Below, one piece after another: positions 33,100-41,862 of a stretch of 47,381 nucleotides of DNA. Each line of letters opens with the position of its first letter. Within the stretch, counting starts at the first letter, position 1. Position numbers and translations under genes: made by a program. This stretch comes from Clostridiales bacterium (GTDB lineage: Bacteria; Bacillota; Clostridia; Oscillospirales; Oscillospiraceae), in assembly GCA_902363045.1 (NCBI GenBank), contig CABIYX010000017.1, forward strand, positions 22,975 to 70,355, in the 5' to 3' direction. A model generated the notes under the pieces. That model was not told the DNA's origin and ran no database searches. It worked only from the letters and a program-made list of their open reading frames with translations.

Positions 33100-33624
33100 T
33101 CATTTCACCTCAGAGAGGATGTCCAGGTTCTTCATAAAATACTCCACGCCGGAGTAGATGGTGGTCAGCACGATGACCGCCACACAGATGTGGTTGATCC
33201 ACACCGCGATGGGCAGGAACATCAGCACGATGCACACCATGGTGGAGGCCGTCTTGACCTTGCCGGACCAGCCGGCGGCGATCACGCGCCCTTTGTCCGC
33301 AGCCACCATTCTCAGGCCGGACACGCTGAACTCCCGGATGATGACCACCAGCAGGGCCCAGCCGGGCATCTGCCCGATCTCGACAAACCACAGCATGGCG
33401 GCCACCACCAGGCACTTATCCGCCAGAGGATCCATAAATTTCCCGAAATCGGTGACCTGGTTATAGTGGCGGGCGATGTAGCCGTCCAGGGTGTCGGTCA
33501 GACTGGCGGCGATGAAGATGGCCAGCGCCCAGTAGTTGGCTCCGGGCACCTGTAAGTACAGCACCAGCAGGAATACCGGGATCAGAAAGACCCGGAGGAT
33601 GGTCAGCTTATTGGCAGTGTTCAT
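33100..33624 (-). CDS. pgsA: CDP-diacylglycerol-glycerol-3-phosphate 3-phosphatidyltransferase
   Basis: Integral membrane CDP-alcohol phosphotransferase making phosphatidylglycerol phosphate, the committed step to PG and the lipoteichoic acid donor. 174 aa with about five helices. The catalytic motif is intact in the stretch TDTLDGYIARHYNQVTDFG followed by FMDPLADK (residues about 43-70). MNTANKLTILR is the typical start. GAGGAG lies 13 nt upstream, a rather long spacing. It is 35 nt after rimO and probably co-transcribed. Confidence 0.95.
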   Translation of the reverse strand: MNTANKLTILRVFLIPVFLLVLYLQVPGANYWALAIFIAASLTDTLDGYIARHYNQVTDFGKFMDPLADKCLVVAAMLWFVEIGQMPGWALLVVIIREFSVSGLRMVAADKGRVIAAGWSGKVKTASTMVCIVLMFLPIAVWINHICVAVIVLTTIYSGVEYFMKNLDILSEVK

Positions 33625-33659
33625 GGAAAATGGTCAGCTCCTCTTTTTCGACAAAAAAT

Positions 33660-34988
33660 CTATTCCTCGATCTCTCCGGTCAGCTCTCCGTCAGACACGC
33701 CGGTGATCCGGACGTTGACGAAGCTGCCCGCAGGGACGGCTCCGGCGGCGGTGAACAGAACGCGGCCGTCGATCTCCACCGAGTCGGCGTAGGTCCGTCC
33801 GGCGAAGCAGCCCGCCTGGGCGTCAAAGCCCTCGCACAGCACCTCCATCACGGTCCCCAGCCGGGCCTCGTTGTACTCGTCCATGATCCGGGACTGGAGA
33901 TCCACCACCAGCTCCACCCGGCGGGCGGCAGTCTCCGGATCCACCTGATCCTCCATGGCGGCGGCCAGGGTCCCCTCCTCCGGGGAGAACTGGAACACGC
34001 CCACCCGCTGGAGCTTCTGCTCCCGCAGGAACTGGCACAGCTCCTCAAACTCCGCCTCACCCTCGCCGGGCAGGCCGCAGATCAACGAGGTACGGACCAC
34101 CAGATCCGGGATGGCCCGCCGCAGCCGGGCAAAGAGGTCCTCCAGCTCCGCCCGGGTATTCCGCCGGCGCATGGCCTTCAGGATCCCGTCATTGCAGTGC
34201 TGGATGGGGATGTCCAGATAGTGGACGATCTTCTTTTCCCGGGCAATGGTGTCGATGAGCTCATCGGTGATGACCTCAGGATACAGGTAGTGCAGGCGGA
34301 TCCAGTGGAAATCCAGCTTGCACAGCTCCTTCAGCAGTCTGGCCAGAGAGGAGGGCTCTTCCAGGTCCATGCCGTACCGGGTGATGTCCTGGGCGATGAC
34401 AATAAGCTCTTTCACACCGCTGTCCGCCAGTTGTCTGGCCTCGGCCAGCAGAGCCTCCATAGAGCGGCTGCGGTAGCGGCCCCGAAGCTTGGGGATGATG
34501 CAGAAGGCACAGCCGTTGCTGCACCCCTCGGCGATCTTCAGATAGGCGGTGTAGGGCGGAGTGGTCACCAGGCGCTCCCCGTCCTCAAAGGTTCGGTGGA
34601 TATTGCCGAAGTGCTCTGTCTTCTCCCCCGCCATCAACTCCTCCACCGCCGTCACCACATCGGTGTAGCTGCCGGTACCCAGCATCCCGTCCACCTCGGG
34701 CAGCTCGGTGCGGATGTCATCCGGGTACCGCTGGGAGAGGCAGCCCGCCACCAGCAGCTTTTTCAGCCGCCCGGCCTTTTTCAGCTCCGCCAGCTCCAAA
34801 ATGTTTTCAATGGCCTCGCTCTTGGCGGACTCAATGAAGCCGCAGGTGTTGAGCACCGCCACATCGGCCCCATCCGGGTCGCCGGTAACGGTGTGCCCCG
34901 CCCGGCGGCACAGGGCCATCATCTGCTCGGTATTCACCAAATTTTTGGCACAGCCGAGGGAAACAAATGCGATTTTATATGGGCTCAA
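33660..34988 (-). CDS. rimO: Ribosomal protein S12 methylthiotransferase RimO
   Basis: Radical-SAM enzyme that methylthiolates an Asp of ribosomal protein S12. 442 aa. N-terminal MTTase domain begins (M)SPYKIAFVSLGCAKNLVNTEQ with Cys ligands of the auxiliary cluster; radical SAM CxxxCxxC is in GCSNGCAFCIIPKLRGRYRS; a C-terminal TRAM domain ends DGELTGEIEE. The start is TTG 34988, with GGAGG 7 nt upstream; TTGA joins it to the stop of the DUF559 gene. An ATG at 35039 in the same frame lacks a ribosome site. Confidence 0.95.
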   Translation of the reverse strand: MSPYKIAFVSLGCAKNLVNTEQMMALCRRAGHTVTGDPDGADVAVLNTCGFIESAKSEAIENILELAELKKAGRLKKLLVAGCLSQRYPDDIRTELPEVDGMLGTGSYTDVVTAVEELMAGEKTEHFGNIHRTFEDGERLVTTPPYTAYLKIAEGCSNGCAFCIIPKLRGRYRSRSMEALLAEARQLADSGVKELIVIAQDITRYGMDLEEPSSLARLLKELCKLDFHWIRLHYLYPEVITDELIDTIAREKKIVHYLDIPIQHCNDGILKAMRRRNTRAELEDLFARLRRAIPDLVVRTSLICGLPGEGEAEFEELCQFLREQKLQRVGVFQFSPEEGTLAAAMEDQVDPETAARRVELVVDLQSRIMDEYNEARLGTVMEVLCEGFDAQAGCFAGRTYADSVEIDGRVLFTAAGAVPAGSFVNVRITGVSDGELTGEIEE

Positions 34989-35359
34989 GGAGTACCCTCC
35001 TTCATTTTTTCTTGTATCAGATTTGTGATCGAACTGCAAACACCACTCAAATTTTCTTTGATGTCCGCATTGGAAAAGCGAAGCACTGTGATCCCCATGG
35101 ATCCCAGCTCCGCGGTCCGGATCGCGTCACGCTCCATGCCCTCCGGCTCATAGTGCTGGCCGCCGTCCACTTCAATGGCCAGCCGCAGCGTCGGGCAGTA
35201 AAAATCCACGATGTAGGACCCTAAAGGCTTTTGACGTAAAAAGCGGGGAGATTGTTCCCTGAGAAACTCGTACCACAGCTTTTTCTCCCAGGGAGTCATA
35301 TTTTTTCGGAGCTCTGACGCCAGCTTTTTCAGCCGGTTTTGGTAAGGAACGATTGCCAT
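34985..35359 (-). CDS. DUF559 endonuclease-fold protein
   Basis: 124-residue protein of the DUF559 family, related in fold to very-short-patch repair (Vsr)-type endonucleases. Seen: NRLKKLASELRKNMTPWEKKLW at the N-terminus and the catalytic-type stretch IVDFYCPTLRLAIEVDGGQH (residues about 50-70) with Asp, Glu and a His. Its function is unknown; such genes are often found with mobile DNA, here beside a repeat array. GGAGGAAGGACT precedes the start. Its stop overlaps the rimO TTG start. Confidence 0.88.
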   Translation of the reverse strand: MAIVPYQNRLKKLASELRKNMTPWEKKLWYEFLREQSPRFLRQKPLGSYIVDFYCPTLRLAIEVDGGQHYEPEGMERDAIRTAELGSMGITVLRFSNADIKENLSGVCSSITNLIQEKMKEGTP

Positions 35360-35397
35360 AGTCCTTCCTCCTTGCCCCTCTTGTAAAAGAGCCCCCT

Positions 35398-36155
35398 ACC
35401 CCCTTTCGCAAAAGGGGGTGGCCCGCAGGGCCGGGGGATTTTCTCTTTCGCAAAAGCCGCTGCCCCACAGGACCGGGGATTCTCTCCCGCTGCCTTACGC
35501 CCTTTGGAAAGGGAAATCCTCAGTCAGCTGCGCTGACAGCTCCTTTTGCGAAAGGAGCCTTTTCCCATGCAAGAGGAGCCCACGCCCCCTTTCGCAAAAG
35601 GGGGTGGCCGCAGGCCGGGGGATTTTCCCCCGAAGCCTCGCGCCCTTCGGAAAGGGAAATCCTCAGTCAGCTTCGCTGACAGCTCCTTTTGCGAAAGGAG
35701 CCTTTTCCCACACAAGAGGAACCCACGCCCCCTTTCTCAAAAGGGGGTGGCCCCGCAGGGCCGGGGGATTTTCTCTTTCGCAAAAACGGCTGCCCCGCAG
35801 GGCCGGAGGGCTTTCTCCTGTTGCCTCGCGACCTTCGGAAAGGGAAATCCTCAGTCAGCTGCGCTGACAGCTCCTTTTGCGAAAGGAGCCTTTTCCACAC
35901 GCAAGAGGAACCCACGCCCCCTTTCGCAAAAGGGGATGGCCCCGCAGGGCCGGGGGATTTTCTCTTTCGCAAAAGCCGCTGCCCCGTAGGGCTGGGGGGC
36001 TTTCTCCCGCTGCCCTGCGTTCTTCGGAAGGGGAAATCCTCAGTCAGCTGCGCTGACAGCTCCTTTTGCGAAAGGAGCCTTTTCCCACGCAAGAGGAGCC
36101 AACGCCCCCTTTCTCAAAAGGGGGTGGCCGCAGGCCGGGGGATTTCCCCCTTTTC
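35398..36155 (-). repeat. Tandem array of about 4.5 multi-hairpin repeat units
   Basis: Units begin at 35398, 35584, 35727, 35916 and 36104 (periods 186, 143, 189, 188); the second lacks an internal segment and the fifth is cut. Each has CCCCCTTTCGCAAAAGGGGG, a GC block with GGCCCGCAGGGCC-like palindromes, a GTCAGC/GCTGAC hairpin and GCTCCTTTTGCGAAAGGAGC. The array is the reverse orientation of the copies at 5333 and 32887. Open frames through it are by-products; this 0.8-kb stretch holds no credible gene. Confidence 0.92.
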
Positions 36156-36163
36156 GTCGCCGA

Positions 36164-36790
36164 CTACTCCTCAAAACCGGCCTCCGCACCATAGCGGCGC
36201 AGACCCTCGCTGATTTCGCTCCAGGCGTAGCCCCGCCGGGCCAGGGCGTCCGACGCCCGTTTCCACGCCCGCCGGTCCTCCGGCGGCGTGTCTCCCAGCT
36301 TTTTAGCCAGGAAAGCGTCGATGGCTTCCGCCGGATCCTCCGCCCGGTCCAGGGCCTCGTCCCACAGCTCCCGGGGCACGCCCCGGCGGTACAGCTCATC
36401 CCGGAGCTTTCGCAGGCCGTACCCCTTTGCAGAGTAGTGGCGCACCACCTGCTCCGCATAGAGCGCGTCGTTCAGAAAGCCCAGCTCCTCCAGCCGGCCG
36501 CAGACGGCGGCCGCCTCCTCTGGAGCGGCCTCCCAGCTCTCCAGCTTCCGCTCCAGCTCCCGGCGGGACATGGGGCGGCCAGCCAGCAGATTCAGGGCCT
36601 TCTCTTTCAGCCCGCCGGTGCGGACAGCGGCCAGGAGGCGCTCCGCCTCCTCCTCCGTCAGCTCCCGGCCGGCGCAGAGGGAGAACTGGAGCACCTCGCC
36701 CTCCCCCACCCGGAGGATGGAGCCGTCCTCCAGCACCGCCAGCCAGCGGCCCCGGACCCGCTTGGAGGGCTTCAGCTCCTGAATGATCAT
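36164..36790 (-). CDS. recX: Regulatory protein RecX
   Basis: Modulator of RecA filaments, 208 aa, helical repeats. C-terminal two-thirds matches RecX: KALNLLAGRPMSRRELERKL, CGRLEELGFLNDALYAEQVVRH, GLRKLRDELYRRGVPRELWDEAL. The N-terminal 55 residues (MIIQELKPSKRVRGRWLAVLEDGS) form a beta-rich region common in Firmicutes RecX. The start ATG follows the recA TAA directly (36790 next to 36791), so the two are co-translated. Confidence 0.93.
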   Translation of the reverse strand: MIIQELKPSKRVRGRWLAVLEDGSILRVGEGEVLQFSLCAGRELTEEEAERLLAAVRTGGLKEKALNLLAGRPMSRRELERKLESWEAAPEEAAAVCGRLEELGFLNDALYAEQVVRHYSAKGYGLRKLRDELYRRGVPRELWDEALDRAEDPAEAIDAFLAKKLGDTPPEDRRAWKRASDALARRGYAWSEISEGLRRYGAEAGFEE

Positions 36791-37900
36791 TTACTCCTCG
36801 CCGTCCTCAAAATCGTCGGCGGACACATCCACCGCCCGTCCGGCGGCACGGGCCGCCGCCTGCCCCTGCTTGGACAGCAGCTTGAAGGCGTTCTGCCGGA
36901 TCTTGGCCTCCAGCTCCTCCGCCATGTCCGGGTTGTCCCGCAAAAACTGCTTGGCCGCGTCCCGGCCCTGGCCCAGGCGCAGTTCGCCCATGGCGAACCA
37001 GGAGCCGCTCTTCTGTACCAGGTCCAGCTTGACGCCCAGGTCGATGAGCTCGCCCACCTTGGAGATGCCCTCGCCGTACATGATGTCGAATTCCGCCTCC
37101 CGGAAGGGGGGCGCCACCTTGTTCTTGACGATCTTGGCCCGGGTGCGGTTGCCGATGATCTCAGAGCCGCTCTTCAGCGCCTCTACCCGCCGCACGTCGA
37201 TGCGGACCGAGGAGTAAAACTTCAGCGCCCGACCGCCGGTGGTGACCTCCGGGTTGCCGTAGACCACGCCCACCTTTTCCCGCAGCTGATTGATGAAGAT
37301 GACGATGCAGTTGGTCTTTGCGATGGAGCCGGCCAGCTTCCGCAGGGCCTGGCTCATCAGGCGGGCCAGCAGGCCCACATGGGAGTCGCCCATATCCCCC
37401 TCGATCTCCGCCCGGGGGGTCAGCGCGGCCACAGAGTCCACCACCACCACATCGATGGCTCCGGAGCGGACCAGGGCCTCACAGATCTCCAGGCCCTGCT
37501 CGCCGGTGTCCGGCTGGGAGATGAGCATGGAGTCGATGTCCACGCCCAGCGCCCGGGCGTAGGTGGGGTCCAGGGCGTGCTCGGCGTCGATGAAGGCCAC
37601 CTCGCCCCCACGCTTCTGGGCCTCAGCCACCACATGGAGGGCCAGTGTGGTCTTACCGGAGGACTCCGGCCCATAGACTTCAATGATCCGGCCCTTGGGC
37701 AGGCCGCCGATCCCCAGCGCCAGGTCCAGGGACAGGGAGCCGGTGGGGATAGACTCCACCATTACCCCCAGGTTCTCCCCCAGCCGCATGATGGAGCCCT
37801 TGCCGTAATTGCGCTCGATCTGCGCCATGGCGGTCTCCAGTGCCTTCTTCTTATCTGCGGCGGGAGCCGCGCTCTCCACCGCCGGTTTCTTTGTTGCCAT
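36791..37900 (-). CDS. recA: Recombinase A
   Basis: Homologous recombination and SOS co-protease. 369 aa. Walker [10 protein letters not shown] (residues 77-85), [18 protein letters not shown] (Walker B and L1), [28 protein letters not shown] (L2, DNA binding). The start [10 protein letters not shown] at 37900 has AAAGGATGG upstream; an N-terminal extension to 37966 is not conserved. In operon with recX. No Bacillus-type LexA box (GAAC-4-GTTC) is visible in the 147 nt upstream. Confidence 0.98.
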   Translation of the reverse strand: MATKKPAVESAAPAADKKKALETAMAQIERNYGKGSIMRLGENLGVMVESIPTGSLSLDLALGIGGLPKGRIIEVYGPESSGKTTLALHVVAEAQKRGGEVAFIDAEHALDPTYARALGVDIDSMLISQPDTGEQGLEICEALVRSGAIDVVVVDSVAALTPRAEIEGDMGDSHVGLLARLMSQALRKLAGSIAKTNCIVIFINQLREKVGVVYGNPEVTTGGRALKFYSSVRIDVRRVEALKSGSEIIGNRTRAKIVKNKVAPPFREAEFDIMYGEGISKVGELIDLGVKLDLVQKSGSWFAMGELRLGQGRDAAKQFLRDNPDMAEELEAKIRQNAFKLLSKQGQAAARAAGRAVDVSADDFEDGEE

Positions 37901-38047
37901 CTGATCCCATCCTTTCCCACCGGTCCAGAGCCCTCTGGTCCGGCTGTCTGCTTCACAGCTTATCAAGTCAAGAGTCCAATAAACCGGACATAATTCCGCC
38001 CGGCCTCAGGCCCATCCTGCAAGCGCCTTTCTTTGTATTTTGTTGGC

Positions 38048-38911
38048 CTAGCCGTTGATGGTCCCCTCCACTACCCGCCAGATCCCCTGGGTATCTGCGG
38101 TGGTCTGGATCTGCTCAAAGCCGTTCTGGGCCAGGATCTCCTCCACCTCTGGGGCCTGTCCGATGCCCACCTCAAAGATGAGGGTCCCCCCCAGCCGCAG
38201 GGCGTTTTTCCACTTAGACGCGATAAAACGGTAGAAATCCAGGCCGTCCACACCGCCGTCCAGGGCGATGAGGGGCTCATAATCCCGCACGGAGGGATCC
38301 AGTCCCGGGATGTTTCCGGTGGGGATATAGGGGGGATTGGAGACGATCACATCAAAATCCCAAAGGGCGGAGGAGGGCGGCTCCATGGCGTCCACTGACA
38401 GGCAGGTCACCCGGGCGTTGAGCTCGTTGCGGCGGACGTTCTGCTTGCACACCCGCAGGGCGCCCTCGGCCAGCTCTCCCAGCACCACCCGGCATCCAGG
38501 GGCGTTGGCCGCGATGGCCAGACCCACGCAGCCGCTGCCGGCGCACAGGTCCAGCACCCGGGCACCCTCCCCGGCCGCCCGCGCCTTCAGGATGCCCCGC
38601 TCCGCCAGTACCTCCGTGTCAATCCGGGGGATGAGCACCTCGCTGGACACATCCAGGGGCAGACCGTAAAATTCCCATTCGCCCACGATATAAGCCACCG
38701 GCTCGCCCTCCAAGCGGCGCTGCACCAGGGTCTCCACCCGCTTTTCCAGCTCGCCGGAGGCATAGAGGGACATATCCCGGTAAAACTGCTCCCGGCTCTT
38801 ATCTGCCGCATAGCAGATCAGCTCCCGGGCCTCCAGCTGGGCCCCCTCGACGCCCGCCTTTTTCAGCCGGGCCCGGGTATCCAGATACAGATTGTTATAT
38901 GTGGTGGCCAT
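38048..38911 (-). CDS. prmC: Release factor glutamine methyltransferase
   Basis: SAM-dependent N5-glutamine methyltransferase that modifies the GGQ motif of RF1 and RF2. 287 aa. The N-terminal helical domain (1-85) binds the release factor; SAM motif I is VLDLCAGSGCVGLAIA; the catalytic NPPYIP is near residue 190, in FDVIVSNPPYIPTGNIPGLD. It follows the DUF1385 gene by 97 nt in the same direction, a common Clostridia arrangement; prfA is not in the window. Confidence 0.95.
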   Translation of the reverse strand: MATTYNNLYLDTRARLKKAGVEGAQLEARELICYAADKSREQFYRDMSLYASGELEKRVETLVQRRLEGEPVAYIVGEWEFYGLPLDVSSEVLIPRIDTEVLAERGILKARAAGEGARVLDLCAGSGCVGLAIAANAPGCRVVLGELAEGALRVCKQNVRRNELNARVTCLSVDAMEPPSSALWDFDVIVSNPPYIPTGNIPGLDPSVRDYEPLIALDGGVDGLDFYRFIASKWKNALRLGGTLIFEVGIGQAPEVEEILAQNGFEQIQTTADTQGIWRVVEGTING

Positions 38912-39008
38912 AGGCTCCCCCTCTTGCTGGAATCAGAAGCCGCGGCGCGCACTCCCCGCGCCCAATACCCAACTCCCAATTCCTAATTTCTAACTTTCGA
39001 TCCGCCGC
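38912..39008 (-). repeat. Intergenic spacer with AATTCC-type motif
   Basis: Contains GCCGCGGCGCGC and CAATTCCTAATTTCTAAC, resembling the block in the sufC-sufB gap (2570-2595). It is probably a remnant of the same dispersed repeat. Confidence 0.35.
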
Positions 39009-39992
39009 TCACCACGCGTCCTCGCCCTTTACCTCGGGCAGAACCAGCTCCAGCGCCTTGATGCCCACCTCGATCATGGCGTCATCCGGCTCAAAGGTGG
39101 TAAAATTCTGGAGCCACAGGCCGGGAGCGGTGAGCAGCTTGGTGACCGGCCCGTCGTGCCGCCCGGCCCAGCGGTTGAACTCATAGCTGACCCCTACGAT
39201 GATGGGCAGCATCAGCAGATGGGCCACAAACCGCCACAGGGCGTTGTGGACCGGCCAGATCCCAAACACGACGGTGGAGACCAGGATCGAGATGGCGATC
39301 ACCATAAACAGAAAGCTGGTCCCGCACCGGGGATGGTGGCGTGGCTGCTTCCGCACGTTCTCCACCGTCAGGGGAAGCCCCGCCTCATAGCAGAAAATGG
39401 TCTTATGCTCCGCGCCATGGTACTGGAACACCCGGTGAATGTCCTTCATCCGGGAGCAGAGGGCCAGATAGCCCACAAAAATAGCCAGCTTCATCAGGCT
39501 CTCCGCCACATTGCGGACCACCATGGAATCGGTAAAGAGCGTCACCACCGAGCCCAACAGGGTGGGCAGCAGGAAAAACAGTCCGATGGACATCCCGATG
39601 CCCAGAATCACCGAGACCGTCACAAAAAACGAGGCCGCCCGGTCGCTGCCCAGGGTGCGCTCCAGCCACGCCTCAAAGCGGGACGGCTCCTCCGTCTCCC
39701 CCTCCTCCTCCGGAAAGAACTCCGCGGAGTACATCAGGGCCCGGACGCCCTCCACCATGGAGGCCACAAAGGTCACCACCCCCCGGATCAGGGGCAGGCC
39801 CAGCACGGGGAAGCGGTCCTTGATGAACCGCAGCTGGCTCTCCCGGATGGCAAGGGTCCCATCCGGCTTACGCACCACCACGGCCTGTTTTTTGGGGCCG
39901 CGCATCATAATGCCTTCAATGAGCGCCTGGCCTCCGCACATGGTCTTGAACCCGCCGGAGGGGCAGGCGCAGGTTTTCTCTTTGTTTTGCAT
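39009..39992 (-). CDS. DUF1385 membrane protein (YqhQ-like)
   Basis: Integral membrane protein of 327 aa with about five hydrophobic helices; family function unknown. Diagnostic segments are GGQALIEGIMMRGPKKQAVVVR at the N-terminus, RVFQYHGAEHKTIFCYE near residue 190, and RKQPRHHPRCGTSFLF after it. The family is often beside prmC and prfA, as here, which hints at a translation- or envelope-linked role. AAAGGAG lies 11 nt upstream. It has a clear promoter and heads a two-gene unit with prmC. Confidence 0.9.
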   Translation of the reverse strand: MQNKEKTCACPSGGFKTMCGGQALIEGIMMRGPKKQAVVVRKPDGTLAIRESQLRFIKDRFPVLGLPLIRGVVTFVASMVEGVRALMYSAEFFPEEEGETEEPSRFEAWLERTLGSDRAASFFVTVSVILGIGMSIGLFFLLPTLLGSVVTLFTDSMVVRNVAESLMKLAIFVGYLALCSRMKDIHRVFQYHGAEHKTIFCYEAGLPLTVENVRKQPRHHPRCGTSFLFMVIAISILVSTVVFGIWPVHNALWRFVAHLLMLPIIVGVSYEFNRWAGRHDGPVTKLLTAPGLWLQNFTTFEPDDAMIEVGIKALELVLPEVKGEDAW

Positions 39993-40047
39993 GGGAAACT
40001 GTTTCTCCTTTGTGATCCAACGGCAGGCGCGCTTCCGCGCCGTGGGT

Positions 40048-40076
40048 ATTCTACCAAGTTTTCAGAAAAAAAGCAA
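40048..40076 (-). promoter_or_regulatory. Promoter of the DUF1385-prmC operon
   Basis: Minus-strand TTGCTT, 17 nt, TAGAAT with TGG before it, 55 nt ahead of the start codon. Confidence 0.8.
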
Positions 40077-40088
40077 TAGCTGTCGAAC

Positions 40089-41516
40089 TTACGTTTCAAT
40101 CGGCAGCACAATGGTCACCAGACAGCCGCCGCCCTGGGCGTTTCCAATGTCCAGCCGCCCCTCATGCCGGGTGACGATCTCCTCGCACACCGCCAGACCG
40201 ATGCCGGAGCCCCGGGCCTTGGAGCTCCCCTTATAAAATTTGTACTTCACATGGGGAAGCTCCTCCTCGGGGATGCCAGGGCCGTAGTCCCGGATGCGGA
40301 TCACCGCCTCCTCCCCCTCCTGGGCAACGGACACGTCGATCCGCTTTCCGGAGCCGCCGTGCTTGGCCGCGTTGTCCAGCAGATTGCAGAACACCTGGCG
40401 CAGCCGCTCCGGGTCTCCGCTGATGGGGAGCATCTCCTCCGGACAGTCCTGATAGGTCAGCTCGATGCCCTCCCGGCGGAAAAATTCCCGATAGGTGTAC
40501 ACCGCGTCCTCCAGCTCCGCCTTCAGATCCAGGGGCTCCACCGACAGAGTGAACCGGCCGTCCTCGATGCGGGAAAACTCCAGCAGTTCCTCCACCATGT
40601 TGGTCAGCCGCCGGGCCTCAGAGACGATGATGTCCATTCCCTTCCGCACATCCTGGGGGTCCTTCAGCTCGCCGCCCTGGATGGTCTCCGCCCATCCGGT
40701 GATGGCGGTCAGGGGGGTGCGCAGCTCATGGGAGACGGAGGAGATGAACTCCGACTGGGTCTTCTCCGACTGCTTGATTTTCAGGGACATATCATTGATG
40801 GTGTCGGTGAGCTCCCCTACCTCGTCATCGAACTTTTTCTCGATCTGCACCCCATAGCTCCCGTCGGCAATGAGCCGGGCGGTCTCTGTAATGCTGGCCA
40901 GCGGCTCCACAATGGAGCGGACAAAGTAGAGATTGGAGAAGTAGACCAGGGCCAGGATGGCCGCCCCCAGTAGACAGGCCAGACCCATGGCCAGAAAAAA
41001 CTGCCAGTCGATGGCCACCAGAGAGGTCACATAGCGCACCACGGCCACCGTCTGCCCGTGGTAGACGATGGGGGCGGAGGCGGCCACCACCCGCTCGCCG
41101 GTGTGGGGGTCGGTCCCCTTCCAAGCCACGGCCTCCTGATAGTTCAGCGCGCTCTGAATGTCCTGGGTCCCCGGCGTGGTCCCGGCAGCCAGGTCATTGC
41201 TGGAGTACTGCACCGCCCCGGTGACGTCCAGAAACTGAAGCTCCAGCTTGGTCTTGTCCTCAAACTTCTGCACCGCGTTCTGTGCGTTGGTCCAGTACTG
41301 GCTGCGGGTGAAGGAGGCAAAGCCCCCCGCGTCATCCGCCGCCCGCCGTTTCAGGTCGTTCATCGTGCTGGAGTAGTAGTAGCTCCACATGGCGGTGGAA
41401 AAGGTCCCCAGCGCCAGGGCCAGCACCAGCAGCACCACGCCCACGCTGTTGATGAGCCAGCGGCGGCGGATGCCCCGGATCTTCACTTTATCGGTCACAA
41501 CGGCCTTTTTCGCCAT
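40089..41516 (-). CDS. Sensor histidine kinase with HAMP domain
   Basis: Membrane-bound kinase, 475 aa: helix 1 (residues 22-42), an extracytoplasmic sensor domain (43-170), helix 2 (172-195), HAMP (about 196-247), HisKA with His263 in SVSHELRTPLT, and HATPase_c with NLLDNAAKHGG, YGPGIP and GSGIGLAV. It resembles PhoR/VicK-type kinases without PAS. GGAGGTG precedes the start. Its partner is the OmpR-family regulator upstream; originally their spacing was probably about 60 nt, but two inserted elements now put 509 nt between them. Confidence 0.93.
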   Translation of the reverse strand: MAKKAVVTDKVKIRGIRRRWLINSVGVVLLVLALALGTFSTAMWSYYYSSTMNDLKRRAADDAGGFASFTRSQYWTNAQNAVQKFEDKTKLELQFLDVTGAVQYSSNDLAAGTTPGTQDIQSALNYQEAVAWKGTDPHTGERVVAASAPIVYHGQTVAVVRYVTSLVAIDWQFFLAMGLACLLGAAILALVYFSNLYFVRSIVEPLASITETARLIADGSYGVQIEKKFDDEVGELTDTINDMSLKIKQSEKTQSEFISSVSHELRTPLTAITGWAETIQGGELKDPQDVRKGMDIIVSEARRLTNMVEELLEFSRIEDGRFTLSVEPLDLKAELEDAVYTYREFFRREGIELTYQDCPEEMLPISGDPERLRQVFCNLLDNAAKHGGSGKRIDVSVAQEGEEAVIRIRDYGPGIPEEELPHVKYKFYKGSSKARGSGIGLAVCEEIVTRHEGRLDIGNAQGGGCLVTIVLPIET

Positions 41517-41573
41517 TTGAGCACCTCCTCTCCCAGGTCACGGGGCATCATCCTGCCGTGGACTGGGCCTGTC

Positions 41574-41638
41574 TCAGCTGCCCCACTTATATCCGTAGCC
41601 CCACACCGTATTCACATACGCCGGCTTGGTGGGGTTGT
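41574..41638 (-). repeat. Displaced regulator tail, copy A (nearest the kinase)
   Basis: 65 nt matching the end of the response regulator (42026-42090). It encodes NPTKPAYVNTVWGYGYKWGS and a stop. One residue differs (Ala for Thr); the other differences are synonymous. It lies 57 nt before the kinase start, a normal regulator-kinase spacing, so it is probably the original gene end. Confidence 0.93.
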
Positions 41639-41797
41639 GCCCCAGATGCGCAGCCTCCGGGGGCCCCGGCTTTTTTCATGCTCGGGCGGAATGGATCCGC
41701 CCTCCGCCAAGGTTTTGGCCTCGGGCCAAAACGCTTGTACGCGCTCACGCGCGCCCTGCTCCGCAGGGTGAGGACAACCCCACAGACTGCTCCTGTT
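41639..41797 (-). mobile_element. Gene-tail element, unit 2 (older)
   Basis: 159 nt between tail copies B and A. On the minus strand: the antisense arm GTGGGGTTGTCCTC (41770-41783), hairpins CCCTG/CAGGG, CGCGC/GCGCG and GTTTTGGCC/GGCCAAAAC, the core GGGCGGATCCATTCCGCCC (41684-41702), an A-run and a GGGGCCCC palindrome. The antisense arm still matches GAGGAC of the intact gene, a part absent before copy B, so it records the gene as it was before unit 1 arrived. Confidence 0.6.
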
Positions 41798-41862
41798 TCA
41801 GCTTCCCCACTTATACCCATAGCCCCACACCGTATTTACATATGTCGGCTTCGTGGGGTTGT
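41798..41862 (-). repeat. Displaced regulator tail, copy B (middle)
   Basis: 65 nt encoding NPTKPTYVNTVWGYGYKWGS and a stop. It differs from the intact gene at nine third-codon positions with no amino-acid change. Confidence 0.93.

Noticed and set aside
34985..35359. Restriction-modification or defence island around the DUF559 gene
   Set aside because: Its neighbours are housekeeping genes (rimO, pgsA, recX); no methylase, helicase or toxin gene is present.
35398..36155. CRISPR array
   Set aside because: Units are 143-189 nt with multiple internal hairpins, not short repeats with unique spacers, and there are no cas genes.
35418..36213. Overlapping small ORFs encoding FAKGG/FCERSL-type peptides
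   Set aside because: They appear in several frames and both strands of the repeat array, lack ribosome sites, and reflect repeat sequence, not a protein.
37901..38047. LexA/SOS box in front of recA
   Set aside because: No GAAC-4-GTTC or close variant could be found; recA may be under a different or degenerate operator.
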